64,000 nt of DNA from contig NZ_NKJE01000009.1 in assembly GCF_002256285.1 (NCBI RefSeq), forward strand, positions 67,118 through 131,117, written 5' to 3'. The translations under genes and the position numbers were made by a program. This document shows positions 54,555 through 62,538 of this stretch, in pieces (position 1 is the first letter of the stretch; each line of letters begins with the position of its first letter). The notes beneath the pieces were generated by a model that searched no databases, was not told the DNA's origin, and was given only the letters and a program-made list of their open reading frames with translations. Source of the DNA: Flavobacterium sp. BFFFF1. GTDB taxonomy: Bacteria > Bacteroidota > Bacteroidia > Flavobacteriales > Flavobacteriaceae.

Positions 54555-54617
54555 GCACTTCGGGAAGTCCCGCTATCGGCTCCAGAAAAACCATCCGCTT
54601 GTTAGGTGGTTTTTTTA
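54555..54617 (+). repeat. Degenerate copy of the tRNA-Thr 3' end plus terminator
   Basis: GCTATCGGCTCCAGAAAAACCATCCGCTTG and a following GGTGGTTTTTTT repeat the tRNA 3' acceptor strand, CCA and terminator of the functional tRNA-Thr (TATCGGCTCCAAAAAAACCATC...GGTGGTTTTTTTT), but no 5' half is present. The upstream CTTCGGGAAGTCCC recalls the T-arm with changes. A third, weaker echo (TGCTATCGG at 54638-54646, and CCATCC...GGATGG at 54677-54694) follows. See the corresponding finding. Confidence 0.6.
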
Positions 54618-54674
54618 ATCGGGCTTCCAAAAGATCCTGCTATCGGACATATTACGAGCGGCCTGAAATAAAAA

Positions 54675-54700
54675 AACCATCCGCAATAGGATGGTTTTTT
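54675..54700. terminator. Terminator hairpin before the DUF4369 gene end
   Basis: AACCATCC (54675-54682), six-base loop, GGATGGTT (54689-54696), flanked by A-run and T-run on the two sides, so it can work in both directions. On the minus strand it lies 19 bases behind the DUF4369 lipoprotein stop. Its stem core resembles the two hairpins further left. Confidence 0.75.
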
Positions 54701-54718
54701 ACTTTTGGTCAACAGGAC

Positions 54719-55432
54719 TTATTGCCCCATTTTTTTTCGCTCATTATAAAAAGCCGTCAGCTTTTTTCCATAGTACGAGGAAGCCACTTTTGGAGACATT
54801 GCCTTGTAAATGATTTCGAGGTATTCCAATCTGATATTGGGAATGTCGGATAGCGTGATGTAAGGTGCAACCTCATACTTGCCGTTATTTTTAGCGAAAT
54901 TTACCGCAAACAGGTATTGGCTTTTTGTCGTGCGGTTTTGTAATGCAGTAATGCTGTCCACACCGGTGGTCACTTTGGCATGCTGCTTCCGCAACAATAT
55001 TTCTGTCAGGTCCAGGTTTTTTCCCGTATAACGCGCCAAAATCTTGCGATAGTCCTCATACAGTTTCTGGTTTTTTGACCCAGTAATTTTTGCCTGTGTA
55101 AAAAACTGGTCAAGCTTCGTGTCGATCGTCATCTTCCCGGGTTCGGCGAAAAACGGAATTTTGTCATCTAATGAATTGGTAACGCCCCGATCCAAAACCA
55201 GGTAATACATTTCCGGCGACGGCAGTTCGAGCCAGCTTTCAAAATGGGAATCGCCGTCAATGTTGATGGTGTCAATCGCAACCAGGCTGGTGTCTTTAAT
55301 ATGCTTAATATATAAGGTGCCCTTCTTCAGACCTTCAATATTTCCCGTTATTTGGAGGTTTCCTTTGGGTTTTTCTTTGGCACATGACGCCATCAACAGG
55401 CACAATCCAATGGCCGAAACTATTTTTCTCAT
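54719..55432 (-). CDS. DUF4369 lipoprotein without thioredoxin domain
   Basis: A 237-residue lipoprotein; ATG at 55432 (MRKIVSAIGLCLLMASC) places a lipobox with Cys17, so the in-frame start at 55465 is rejected. Residues about 28-125 are a DUF4369 domain (GNLQITGNIEGLKKGTLYIKHIKDTSLVAIDTI; FFAEPGKMTI). In most relatives this domain precedes an AhpC/TlpA thioredoxin domain with CxxC; here only a helical tail ending SYYGKKLTAFYNERK is present, with no CxxC. Role in envelope redox or in a different, unknown process cannot be told. Confidence 0.8.
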   Translation of the reverse strand: MRKIVSAIGLCLLMASCAKEKPKGNLQITGNIEGLKKGTLYIKHIKDTSLVAIDTINIDGDSHFESWLELPSPEMYYLVLDRGVTNSLDDKIPFFAEPGKMTIDTKLDQFFTQAKITGSKNQKLYEDYRKILARYTGKNLDLTEILLRKQHAKVTTGVDSITALQNRTTKSQYLFAVNFAKNNGKYEVAPYITLSDIPNIRLEYLEIIYKAMSPKVASSYYGKKLTAFYNERKKMGQ

Positions 55433-55550
55433 TCGTTTTGATTTAACTTCTTTCCATTTAGCCACCTTGGCCTGGAGTGGCGCAAAATAATGAAAAAATC
55501 CCCAATCTCTTTCGAAATCAGGGATAGAATTAATTTGTTTTTTGAGGCAT

Positions 55551-55620
55551 GATCCGGCTGTCCGCTATATCTTTTCCCGGCGAAAGGGCCGGAAAAAGGA
55601 TGCCGCTTCCATCCGGGCCA
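55551..55620 (+). repeat. Dispersed structured repeat, copy 2
   Basis: Left arm CTGTCCGCTATATCTTTTC, hairpin TTTTCCCGGC, GAAA, GGGCCGGAAAAA (55572-55597), right arm AAAGGATGCCGCTTCCATC then CGGGCCAG. The arms match the copy at 35629-35717 while the hairpin stem is different in sequence but also paired. It lies between the M61 peptidase and DUF4369 genes, both on the minus strand. Confidence 0.7.
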
Positions 55621-55640
55621 GCGATTGTGCCCATGTGGAC

Positions 55641-57194
55641 TTATTTTTTCAGCCAAGCATCTTTTAATGCGGTTTTGGAGGTATCGGTAAACTCAAAGTC
55701 CGTAATGCCCATCCTCGCAAAATAGTCCGCATACGGAATCGGCGTTTTCCCCGCAACATACGTGGTCAGGAATTCCCCCACTTCAGGATATGTCAATGAA
55801 GTTATTTTCGGAAACAGTTCGGAATCATCAAATGCCTTGTGGACGCCATACTCCTGAGATAATTTTTGCATGAGGTCAAGGATGCCGCGTTGTCCGTTAC
55901 TCTTTTCGCGTATGATGATGTCGATGCACATCCCGATCAGGGCGCCTTTTTCATACACGTTATTGTATTGGGCTTTGTAAGGCGGGACAAGTACGTTGCG
56001 GCTCATTTCGGTAAAAGACATCGTGTCGTCCATCGACCTGGCATTCCGGATCTTGTCCCGCATTCTTTTATAAAAATCGGGTTCCGTAATCAATCCCTGA
56101 TTGACCTGGAACAGGTTTGCGAAATATTCGGTAACGCCTTCATACATCCATAAATGTTCTGACATCTTTGGGTCATTGTAATCGAAATCCTGGATTTGCT
56201 TCGCGTGTATGGTTAACGGTGTTACAATATGGAAAAATTCATGTGATACCACGTCTTTCATTTGCTCATCCATCGTTTTCTTAGGAAGCAATTCGGGCAT
56301 TACCACAGTTGTTGCCGTCGGGTGCTCTAACGCGCCGAAGCCTTTCGCGTCTTTTTTTCTCAAATCCGTAAGGTACAGCAGCACGCTGTATTTTTTGGTG
56401 CTGTTAAAACTGCCCAGAAAATTCTTCTGCGCCGTCATCATTTTTTGCATTTCGGGTGTAATCATGGCTGCAGTGTATTTTCCGGTCGGGGAGTAAACAC
56501 TGATCAGAATATCCATGCCGTTGACGTTGAATGTGGTGTGGTCAGGCTTCGAGTACATGATGGGATTTTCGACCAATTCTGCGTAGCGCGGTGTCGTAAA
56601 AACATCTTTTGCATCGCTTTTGTCGCTATCGGTCATCGAGGTTGCTCCCCACAAAGTTGTCGGATGTTCAACGGAAAGCGTATAAGGAATCTGCAGGAAT
56701 TCTTTAAAATAGCCGATAAAACCATGCGTGTTGAGCAGGAAGTTTTTCCCATCGTCGATATTGGTGCCGGCCGGCGAAAAAATATCATGAGTGTACTCCA
56801 CGTCAAAGGTGTCGTTAACCCAATAAGTTACCTTTACAAGCTTTTTGGCTTCGCTGATGTTCCAGGAATTGTCGCCATCACGGACTACGGTAAGCTCTTT
56901 TCCACTAGCGTCAAATGCCTTAAAATCATCAACAAACTTCCCGTAATTATCAGTAGAATAAGTTCCAGGAACCGTTTTTGGAATATTATACGTGATGGTT
57001 TCAACATTGATTTTTGGAGGTAAAACCGTAACCATAATTTTGTCATCCTGTACAATATTGAGGTCAATGTCAACCTTAACAGATTCAGTAATGGTCGCTG
57101 ACGGCTTCTGTGCTTTAGCCTTCTTTTTCTGTGCTTCTGCAGTAAAGCCAGTCAGCAATAATATAGTAAACAGCGTAGCGAAAGTTTTTCTCAT
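55641..57194 (-). CDS. M61 family metallopeptidase
   Basis: A 517-residue periplasmic or exported peptidase with signal peptide (1-21, ending EAQ). Zinc-binding HEFFH (His318, Glu319, His322) and third ligand Glu352 in YEGVTEYFAN are those of M61 (glycyl aminopeptidase type). The N-terminal part is the M61 beta domain (VDIDLNIVQDDKIMVTVLPP; PGTYSTDNYGKFVDDF). Family members usually carry a C-terminal PDZ domain; this protein ends after SLTYPEVGEFLTTYVAG, PIPYADYFARMGITDF, so PDZ is absent or reduced. Alone in its transcription unit, perhaps with the hydrolase upstream. Confidence 0.88.
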   Translation of the reverse strand: MRKTFATLFTILLLTGFTAEAQKKKAKAQKPSATITESVKVDIDLNIVQDDKIMVTVLPPKINVETITYNIPKTVPGTYSTDNYGKFVDDFKAFDASGKELTVVRDGDNSWNISEAKKLVKVTYWVNDTFDVEYTHDIFSPAGTNIDDGKNFLLNTHGFIGYFKEFLQIPYTLSVEHPTTLWGATSMTDSDKSDAKDVFTTPRYAELVENPIMYSKPDHTTFNVNGMDILISVYSPTGKYTAAMITPEMQKMMTAQKNFLGSFNSTKKYSVLLYLTDLRKKDAKGFGALEHPTATTVVMPELLPKKTMDEQMKDVVSHEFFHIVTPLTIHAKQIQDFDYNDPKMSEHLWMYEGVTEYFANLFQVNQGLITEPDFYKRMRDKIRNARSMDDTMSFTEMSRNVLVPPYKAQYNNVYEKGALIGMCIDIIIREKSNGQRGILDLMQKLSQEYGVHKAFDDSELFPKITSLTYPEVGEFLTTYVAGKTPIPYADYFARMGITDFEFTDTSKTALKDAWLKK

Positions 57195-57244
57195 CCTTTT
57201 GATTTTTTAAGCATAAGTCAAACTTACCACGGTTCTGTTACAAC

Positions 57245-58180
57245 TCAAATCGATTTTATGAATTGATTAACGACTGTAAGGAATTTTGGATTTTCCGGCA
57301 GATCGGGTTTTCCGTACGAGGCAGCATTTTCTGCATCACCATTTTCAATCGTCTTGAGCACATGATTCATATTCGGAATCAGCTCCAGCGTCGCGTCTGG
57401 TTTCGCCGCATGCAACAATTCCGCTTCCGATACGGCAACCTGTAAGTCCTTTGTGCCATTCACGAGAAGTACAGGGATTTTAAGTGCCTTGATGTCCTGC
57501 TGTGGTTTGTATTTCATCCAGGAAATCATGTAAGGCTGGACACTTTCGCGAAATAGGAATGCCATGGATGGGTCGTCCAATTTGAACGTTTTTCCATCCT
57601 TTAAGATGGCGAAATACTTGGCCGCACTGTCCCGCATCTGCTGTGGCTGCGCTTTGAGCTGGTCCATAATTACCTGATCAATTGGCCTTCCAGAGCCTGC
57701 AATTGAGATATATCCATCAGCATTGCCATTCGCTGCTTCCATCCCAATTAAGGAACCTTCACTATGCCCCGCAACAATGATTTTAGAATATGTTTTTTTG
57801 GCTTTGAAATACGCGATGACATCTTTGGCATCTTTGATAAAATCTTCAAAGTTCAGCGAGGATTCGTCCAGCTTTCCAGTTTTGGCCATGGCAAGAATTC
57901 GTTTGTCATAGGAGTAAGCGGCATTCCCGTTTTGGGCGATGGATTGCGCCAACATTTTCAGCGCGTTGTTGTTCATTCCGGCCTGATTGCCATTCCGGTC
58001 GGTAGGGCCGGAGCCGGCAATAATAATCACCAATTTTGTATTGGCAGATGGATTTGCGGGCGTAAATAGTGTGCCTTTGATCAGGTCATTCACAGCGACT
58101 TCAGACTCCTTCACAGTATTATTTTGTGCGAGAGCGTTTAAGCCCAAAAACGTTACGAGCAGGATTGTAAATTTTTTCAT
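57245..58180 (-). CDS. Exported alpha/beta hydrolase
   Basis: A 311-residue serine hydrolase with signal peptide (1-19, ending LNALAQ). The nucleophile elbow is VAGHSEGS (Ser140); IIIAGSGPTDRNGNQ forms the oxyanion side, VLLVNGTKDLQV gives the acid (Asp near 253) and LIPNMNHVLK the histidine. This is the family of secreted Bacteroidetes hydrolases related to S9/BAAT-like esterases. ATGA overlap with the membrane protein gene upstream places it third in an operon with a DUF2089 regulator-like protein. Substrate unknown. Confidence 0.87.
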   Translation of the reverse strand: MKKFTILLVTFLGLNALAQNNTVKESEVAVNDLIKGTLFTPANPSANTKLVIIIAGSGPTDRNGNQAGMNNNALKMLAQSIAQNGNAAYSYDKRILAMAKTGKLDESSLNFEDFIKDAKDVIAYFKAKKTYSKIIVAGHSEGSLIGMEAANGNADGYISIAGSGRPIDQVIMDQLKAQPQQMRDSAAKYFAILKDGKTFKLDDPSMAFLFRESVQPYMISWMKYKPQQDIKALKIPVLLVNGTKDLQVAVSEAELLHAAKPDATLELIPNMNHVLKTIENGDAENAASYGKPDLPENPKFLTVVNQFIKSI

Positions 58181-58758
58181 AATGGGAAAGTGTAAATGAT
58201 TAATATTTTCGAAATGATTTCAGCGATGATGATGGCGCCAATAAACGCCAACACAGCCGTGGTGCCTTTTGCATTACACGCCACTTTATAGCCGTTCCAC
58301 AATAAAACAAAGAACCAAACTAACAACAACAGAGACAATGCGGAAAACGCCAGAAAAAAAGCCATGTCCGGAATGGCAAAATTCGTTTGATTGCGCATCG
58401 CCATTTCCGTAATAGCCATGGTTTCTTCGTACATACGATTGTTATAGTTCATCGGTGGGATGAGGTATAACGGGAATCGTGCCACGAGAACTGTCGAAAA
58501 GATGTCAATAGAACGTGTTTTTGGATTGATGGTTTTTGCGGCAACGAATAAAGCCATTCCGAGGCATGCAGTATCCAATACAATTTCGAGGAAGGGGATA
58601 TGCAACGGTACTGCATCAGCAAAATGAATGTCGAGCGCGCCATCATAGTGCGCGTTGAACTGGTATGCAAGAAAACAGCCTGCAACGGAAATTAAAATTC
58701 CGAAGATTAACTGTGTGTTCGTACTGAACTTCTCAAAAGGATTAAAAATGATTTTCAT
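58177..58758 (-). CDS. Polytopic membrane protein (YIP1-like)
   Basis: A 193-residue protein with five hydrophobic segments (about 15-30, 52-70, 85-100, 125-150, 165-190), beginning IIFNPFEKFSTNTQL, the short amphipathic lead found in YIP1-family membrane proteins. The central loop PPMNYNNRMYEETMA is polar. Second gene of a three-gene run: DUF2089 protein 2 bases upstream, hydrolase overlapping by 4 bases downstream. Function unknown. Confidence 0.68.
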   Translation of the reverse strand: MKIIFNPFEKFSTNTQLIFGILISVAGCFLAYQFNAHYDGALDIHFADAVPLHIPFLEIVLDTACLGMALFVAAKTINPKTRSIDIFSTVLVARFPLYLIPPMNYNNRMYEETMAITEMAMRNQTNFAIPDMAFFLAFSALSLLLLVWFFVLLWNGYKVACNAKGTTAVLAFIGAIIIAEIISKILIIYTFPL

Positions 58759-58760
58759 GG

Positions 58761-59039
58761 TTAAGGTTTTTGTTTGATATGCTTTACCTTTTCGATGATG
58801 TCATCGAGTTTGTTACGTACAGTCGGATAGCTATTGCCCATCTGAGACGCCATCTCTTTCAGGCTGCCGCTGTTCACAAAGAACTGTAGGATGAAATTCT
58901 GGTCTTCTTCAGTCAACTGCAATAAAATGGGGAGCGCATAGTTGCCTGAAACACTGGTGCCACAATTGGCGCAGGAAAGTTGTGTGACAGATAAACCATT
59001 TTGGCAACTCGGGCATTCAACGGGAAGTTTTGGAATCAT
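58761..59039 (-). CDS. DUF2089 family zinc-ribbon/HTH protein
   Basis: A 92-residue protein with an N-terminal zinc ribbon (Cys9, Cys12, Cys23, Cys26) and a helical part LTEEDQNFILQFFVNSGSLKEMA, then YPTVRNKLDDIIEKV, which reads like a winged or sigma4-like helix-turn-helix. DUF2089 proteins are often next to membrane genes and are presumed transcription regulators. First gene of the operon with the YIP1-like and hydrolase genes; preceded by 199 AT-rich bases. Confidence 0.82.
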   Translation of the reverse strand: MIPKLPVECPSCQNGLSVTQLSCANCGTSVSGNYALPILLQLTEEDQNFILQFFVNSGSLKEMASQMGNSYPTVRNKLDDIIEKVKHIKQKP

Positions 59040-59206
59040 CAGTTTGTGATTTGATGAGACAAAGTTAAATAAAATTTAAAACAAAATAAATATTATTTAA
59101 ATAAAAATTAATTTAGTGTAATAATATTTTAATTTAGTGCGGTTGGAGATAGGTGTCCGCTGGAATTCACCCGGCACTTTCAAACCTGGGGTAATGCTAT
59201 AAAAAG

Positions 59207-59233
59207 AAAAAGCCCCTTTGTAAAGGAGCTTTG
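59207..59233 (-). terminator. Terminator of the DUF2805 gene
   Basis: Hairpin with AAAGC (59209-59213) and CCTTT (59215-59219) pairing with AAAGG (59222-59226) and GCTTT (59228-59232), one mismatch; the minus-strand transcript continues into TTTTCTTTTT. It sits just behind the stop codon of the small gene at 59239. Confidence 0.7.
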
Positions 59234-59238
59234 ATGGG

Positions 59239-59517
59239 TTAATCAAATTTATTCTTTATGTAATATTTGCCGTCGAGTTCGTCGTCAAAATCGTCAATTT
59301 TCGGTGGTTTTGGTTTAGGCTTGCCTGCCATTGCCTTTTTCTTCCAAAGCTCATATTTATCTGCGGTCAACCTTTTTTTCATGATTTCAAGAACCTCCTT
59401 TTCGGCGAAGCCAAATTCTTTCTTGATAATTTCAAACGGATTTCTTTCTTCCAACGCCAACGTAAACAGCCTTTCTGACTGTTCCCTGTCCAACTCGAGA
59501 TGCTTGCTCTTTTTCAT
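59239..59517 (-). CDS. DUF2805 / TIGR03643 family protein
   Basis: A 92-residue protein: LELDREQSERLFTLALEER, NPFEIIKKEFGFAEKEVLEI and MKKRLTADKYELWKKKAMAG are the conserved helices of this family, predicted to be DNA-binding-like. The C-terminal tail is basic/proline rich then acidic (KPKPKPPKIDDFDDELDGK). Common in Flavobacteriia with no defined role. Its own terminator follows; no operon partner. Confidence 0.82.
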   Translation of the reverse strand: MKKSKHLELDREQSERLFTLALEERNPFEIIKKEFGFAEKEVLEIMKKRLTADKYELWKKKAMAGKPKPKPPKIDDFDDELDGKYYIKNKFD

Positions 59518-59635
59518 TATTTGAAAATTAATTCAGATAAAAACGACAATAATTTTTTTTAGGTTTTGATTTCAATATCAATATTAATAAAAAAATGGTT
59601 TACTTTTTTAATCGTCTGAAAATTTTTCGCAAGGA

Positions 59636-60460
59636 TCATCTTTCTGTATCACGTTGCTTTAAAAATGGGATTTTAAGCAGGAACCTCAGGTTGTTATGCT
59701 GCGTGGCGTCCATATGGCTGTCGATACCATAAATAATTTCGGCTCTTTCCAGGTATGAAAAGGTGCCAAACAGCCTGTCCCACACTGAAAAGATGTTGCC
59801 GTAGTTTGAATCTGTGTAAGGCAGCATATAATGATGGTGCACTTTATGCATATCCGGGGTCACGAATATCCAACTCAACACTTTGTCGAGTTTTTTTGGA
59901 AGTGCGATATTGGCATGATTAAATTGCGAGAAGACGACAGACAACGATTGATACATAAAAACCATCCACATGGGTGCGCCCACAATCAGTGTTCCCAATA
60001 CGGTAAACAAAAATCGAATGACGCTTTCGCCGGGGTGATGCCGGTTTGCTGATGTGGTATCAACCCAGGTATCGGTGTGGTGGATCAGGTGAAAACGCCA
60101 GAATAGTTTAACCCGGTGTTCTGTAAGATGCGATAGGTAGGCGCCAATCAGATCCAATAATAACAGTCCTGCAATCGCATATACCCAAATACTCATTTTT
60201 GGAATCAGGTTTAAAATACCGAAGTTATTTTCGGTTACCCAATCTGCCGTCATTAATAACAAAAACGCGAGCACAAAATTTACGATGATCGTAGTAACGG
60301 TAAAAAAGATGTTTATTCCGGCGTGATGCCATTTTTTGTATTCCAAATGCAGCATCGGCCTCAGTCTTTCCAGTAGCCAGAAAAAAGCAATCCCGCCAGC
60401 CAGGATCAACGCCCGATGCAATGAAGGAATTTGGCTGAAATAATGAACGATGTTTTCCAT
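59636..60460 (-). CDS. Sterol desaturase / fatty acid hydroxylase family protein
   Basis: A 274-residue integral membrane di-iron enzyme. Histidine boxes: HLTEH, FHLIHHTDTWVD, NRHHPGES and HKVHHHYMLPYTDSNYGN, spaced as in the fatty acid hydroxylase superfamily. Four or five hydrophobic segments (about 15-35, 45-70, 85-105, 145-175). Could hydroxylate or desaturate a lipid, for example carotenoid or ornithine/sulfono lipid chains; the substrate is not predictable. Confidence 0.88.
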   Translation of the reverse strand: MENIVHYFSQIPSLHRALILAGGIAFFWLLERLRPMLHLEYKKWHHAGINIFFTVTTIIVNFVLAFLLLMTADWVTENNFGILNLIPKMSIWVYAIAGLLLLDLIGAYLSHLTEHRVKLFWRFHLIHHTDTWVDTTSANRHHPGESVIRFLFTVLGTLIVGAPMWMVFMYQSLSVVFSQFNHANIALPKKLDKVLSWIFVTPDMHKVHHHYMLPYTDSNYGNIFSVWDRLFGTFSYLERAEIIYGIDSHMDATQHNNLRFLLKIPFLKQRDTER

Positions 60461-60511
60461 AAAAAAAGCATTTTCTCAAATGTACTTTTTTTTTACAGTA
60501 AAAAGGAACAT

Positions 60512-61120
60512 TTAAAGCACGATCCTAAAAGTCAGGTTAATGCGGGTGCCGGTTGGCCTTGTCGTTTTAGGAACCTGGTGCTTCCAGAAATGCTGGGTGG
60601 TACCTTTCATTAATAACAGACTGCCATGTTCCAGGTTAATTTTGATTTTCTGGTCAGGGATTGTATTGTGTCTTAAATGGAACGCTCTTGTTGCCCCGAA
60701 ACTCACCGATGCAATCACTGGGTTTCTTCCCAATTCTTTTTCGTCATCTGCATGCCAGCCATTGCTGTCCCTGCCGTTGCGGTATTGGTTCAGCAATACG
60801 GTGGTAAAACGCGCCTCAGTAAATTGTTCGACTGTCTCTTTGATGTATGTTAGTAAAGCATTCCAGTGATGGGGTTTCATCACGATGCCAGAATAACCGT
60901 ATGGTTTTCCCTCGTTGCCGTACAGCGCCGTAAGCCGGGGTTGCAAATGGGTTTTGCCGAAAAGCGTAATGTCATCCTGCTGCCATTGAATCTCTGTCAT
61001 CAAATGCCGAAACAGTTCATCTGCTTTATCGGCAGTAAATAGGTTGTGGTAATATACAATTTCTGCGTCCGGCACATCAAAAATAATGGGCTCGTTGTCA
61101 TGGTCAAATAGGGAGGCCAT
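60512..61120 (-). CDS. AlkB-like 2-oxoglutarate/Fe(II)-dependent dioxygenase
   Basis: A 202-residue enzyme of the AlkB/ALKBH2 type, which removes alkyl groups from DNA or RNA bases. The iron site is His123-x-Asp125 (NGWHADDEKEL) and His181 (FWKHQVPK), with the 2-oxoglutarate-binding Arg in TGTRINLTFR. RNPVIASVSFGATRAFHLRH and the LTALYG, PYGYSG elements match the family. Overlaps the DoxX-like gene by 17 bases on the same strand. Confidence 0.9.
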   Translation of the reverse strand: MASLFDHDNEPIIFDVPDAEIVYYHNLFTADKADELFRHLMTEIQWQQDDITLFGKTHLQPRLTALYGNEGKPYGYSGIVMKPHHWNALLTYIKETVEQFTEARFTTVLLNQYRNGRDSNGWHADDEKELGRNPVIASVSFGATRAFHLRHNTIPDQKIKINLEHGSLLLMKGTTQHFWKHQVPKTTRPTGTRINLTFRIVL

Positions 61121-61472
61121 TGGTGTAGATATAAGCCCAGATAATCAATACTACCTGCAACGGAAGTCTTAAAAGCAATAGCCATTTCGGCATGCGCAGC
61201 GAGGCATTTTTTTCGGTATACATATAAATATTTGCTGGAAAAACGGCGATGAGTAAAGCGATAAGGCCCCAGGCCGTGTATGCTGAAATAGCAGGAATGC
61301 AAAGACCGATGGCAATGACGATTTCCGCTGCGCCGCTGGTGTAGTTTATTGCGGCATGCCATGGCAGGTAGGGAGGGATAATCTTCCTGTAAAGCTGTGG
61401 CTTCCTGAAGTGATTCAGCCCGGCCAACAAGTAAATGGCCGCCATTACGTATAGATGCCAAGGTAAAACCAT
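61104..61472 (-). CDS. DoxX-like small membrane protein
   Basis: A 122-residue protein with four hydrophobic segments and the DoxX/MauE-type sequence AAIYLLAGLNHFRKPQLYRK, PPYLPWHAAINYTSGAAEIV, IGLCIPAISAYTAWGLIALL, PANIYMY. Related proteins take part in quinone or thiol redox, but many are uncharacterised. Translationally linked to the AlkB-like gene through a 17-base overlap; the connection may be operon convenience only. Confidence 0.83.
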   Translation of the reverse strand: MVLPWHLYVMAAIYLLAGLNHFRKPQLYRKIIPPYLPWHAAINYTSGAAEIVIAIGLCIPAISAYTAWGLIALLIAVFPANIYMYTEKNASLRMPKWLLLLRLPLQVVLIIWAYIYTNGLPI

Positions 61473-61502
61473 CCCGATTTGTTTTTGCCTAAATTACAAA
61501 AA

Positions 61503-62420
61503 TTAATCCCCTGTCCGTTTGAATTTAACATTCATCACGACGATGGCCCCAATAATCATCAGGATGCCTGCCCACTGTACCATAAGCACCTCTTCGTGCA
61601 ACAGGAAGTAGGCCATCGTTACAGAAACCGGCAACTCTAACGACGATACAATGCTTCCCAGCCCAATGCCGGTCAATGGAAATCCGGCGTTCATCAGCAT
61701 CGGAGGGATTACGGTTCCAAACAATGCGAGCAGAATCCCCCATTTGAAAAATATGTCGAAATTAAAAGGTGTGTGTTGTGTGGCCAACGCAAAAATAAGA
61801 ACCAGCACTGCGCCACCCAGCAACATATACAAGCTGCGTTGTGCCGAAGAAATATCCGTGGCGATGCGGTTCGCCGTAAACATGGTGGTTGTAAACGAAG
61901 CGGCTGCAAGCAGGCCCAAAACAAGTCCGCGCCAATCCGGGAACGATTGTGCATCGATTAGGTTCGTTGCCAACACCGTTCCAATTAAAACGATTATGAC
62001 GGCGAAAATCTTAATTTTGGACGGCAACTTTTTTTCGAGAATCATTTCGAGCAGTACGCCCATCCAAACAGTCTGCATCAGCAGCACAATGCCAATAGAA
62101 ACCGGGATGTACCGTACTGCGAGGTAATAAAAAATACTCGTCAGGCCGGTCGAAGTTCCTGCGAGCATTAGATGTTTGACGTTTGTTGCAGAAGCTTTTT
62201 TAACTGCTGCGCCGTTTTTCTTCTTCTGAAAAGCATTGATAAGCAAAATTGCTGCAATACCCAGGACAAACTGTGCGGTAATCACTTCCGCGGGAGTAAA
62301 GTGATTGCCACTCATTCCGGTGTCGTCATACGCCATCTTGACAAATGTGGCAAGCATGCCATAACTCGTGGCACCTAATCCCACCAGAAAAACCCCTTTC
62401 AGTATATTTTTATTTGTCAT
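61503..62420 (-). CDS. EamA family transporter (DMT superfamily)
   Basis: A 305-residue protein with ten hydrophobic segments in two EamA repeats (about 8-140 and 155-295); GATSYGMLATFVKMAYD at the start, GTSTGLTSIFYYLAVRYIPVS and, in the second half, SLELPVSVTMAYFLLHEEV, QWAGILMIIGAIVVM. The family exports or exchanges small metabolites; substrate unknown. A TATCTTTG box (62450-62443, minus strand) may be its -7 element. Divergent from the L,D-transpeptidase-like gene. Confidence 0.88.
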   Translation of the reverse strand: MTNKNILKGVFLVGLGATSYGMLATFVKMAYDDTGMSGNHFTPAEVITAQFVLGIAAILLINAFQKKKNGAAVKKASATNVKHLMLAGTSTGLTSIFYYLAVRYIPVSIGIVLLMQTVWMGVLLEMILEKKLPSKIKIFAVIIVLIGTVLATNLIDAQSFPDWRGLVLGLLAAASFTTTMFTANRIATDISSAQRSLYMLLGGAVLVLIFALATQHTPFNFDIFFKWGILLALFGTVIPPMLMNAGFPLTGIGLGSIVSSLELPVSVTMAYFLLHEEVLMVQWAGILMIIGAIVVMNVKFKRTGD

Positions 62421-62538
62421 CTGCTGATTTTTAAAAAGCCGACAAAGATAGATTTTAAAATGTGAGTATGAAATATTTTTAAGGTTCTAAAATAATTCTG
62501 CCCGGTTAAAGTTATCAACGTTACCTAAACCGATAATA

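Noticed and set aside
54518..54853. Plus-strand open frame of 111 codons after tRNA-Thr
   Set aside because: Runs through terminators and tRNA-derived repeats and into the antisense of the DUF4369 gene; not protein-like.
56445..57023. Plus-strand open frame of 192 codons
   Set aside because: Antisense of the M61 peptidase, whose zinc motif and signal peptide are clear; no similarity of its own.
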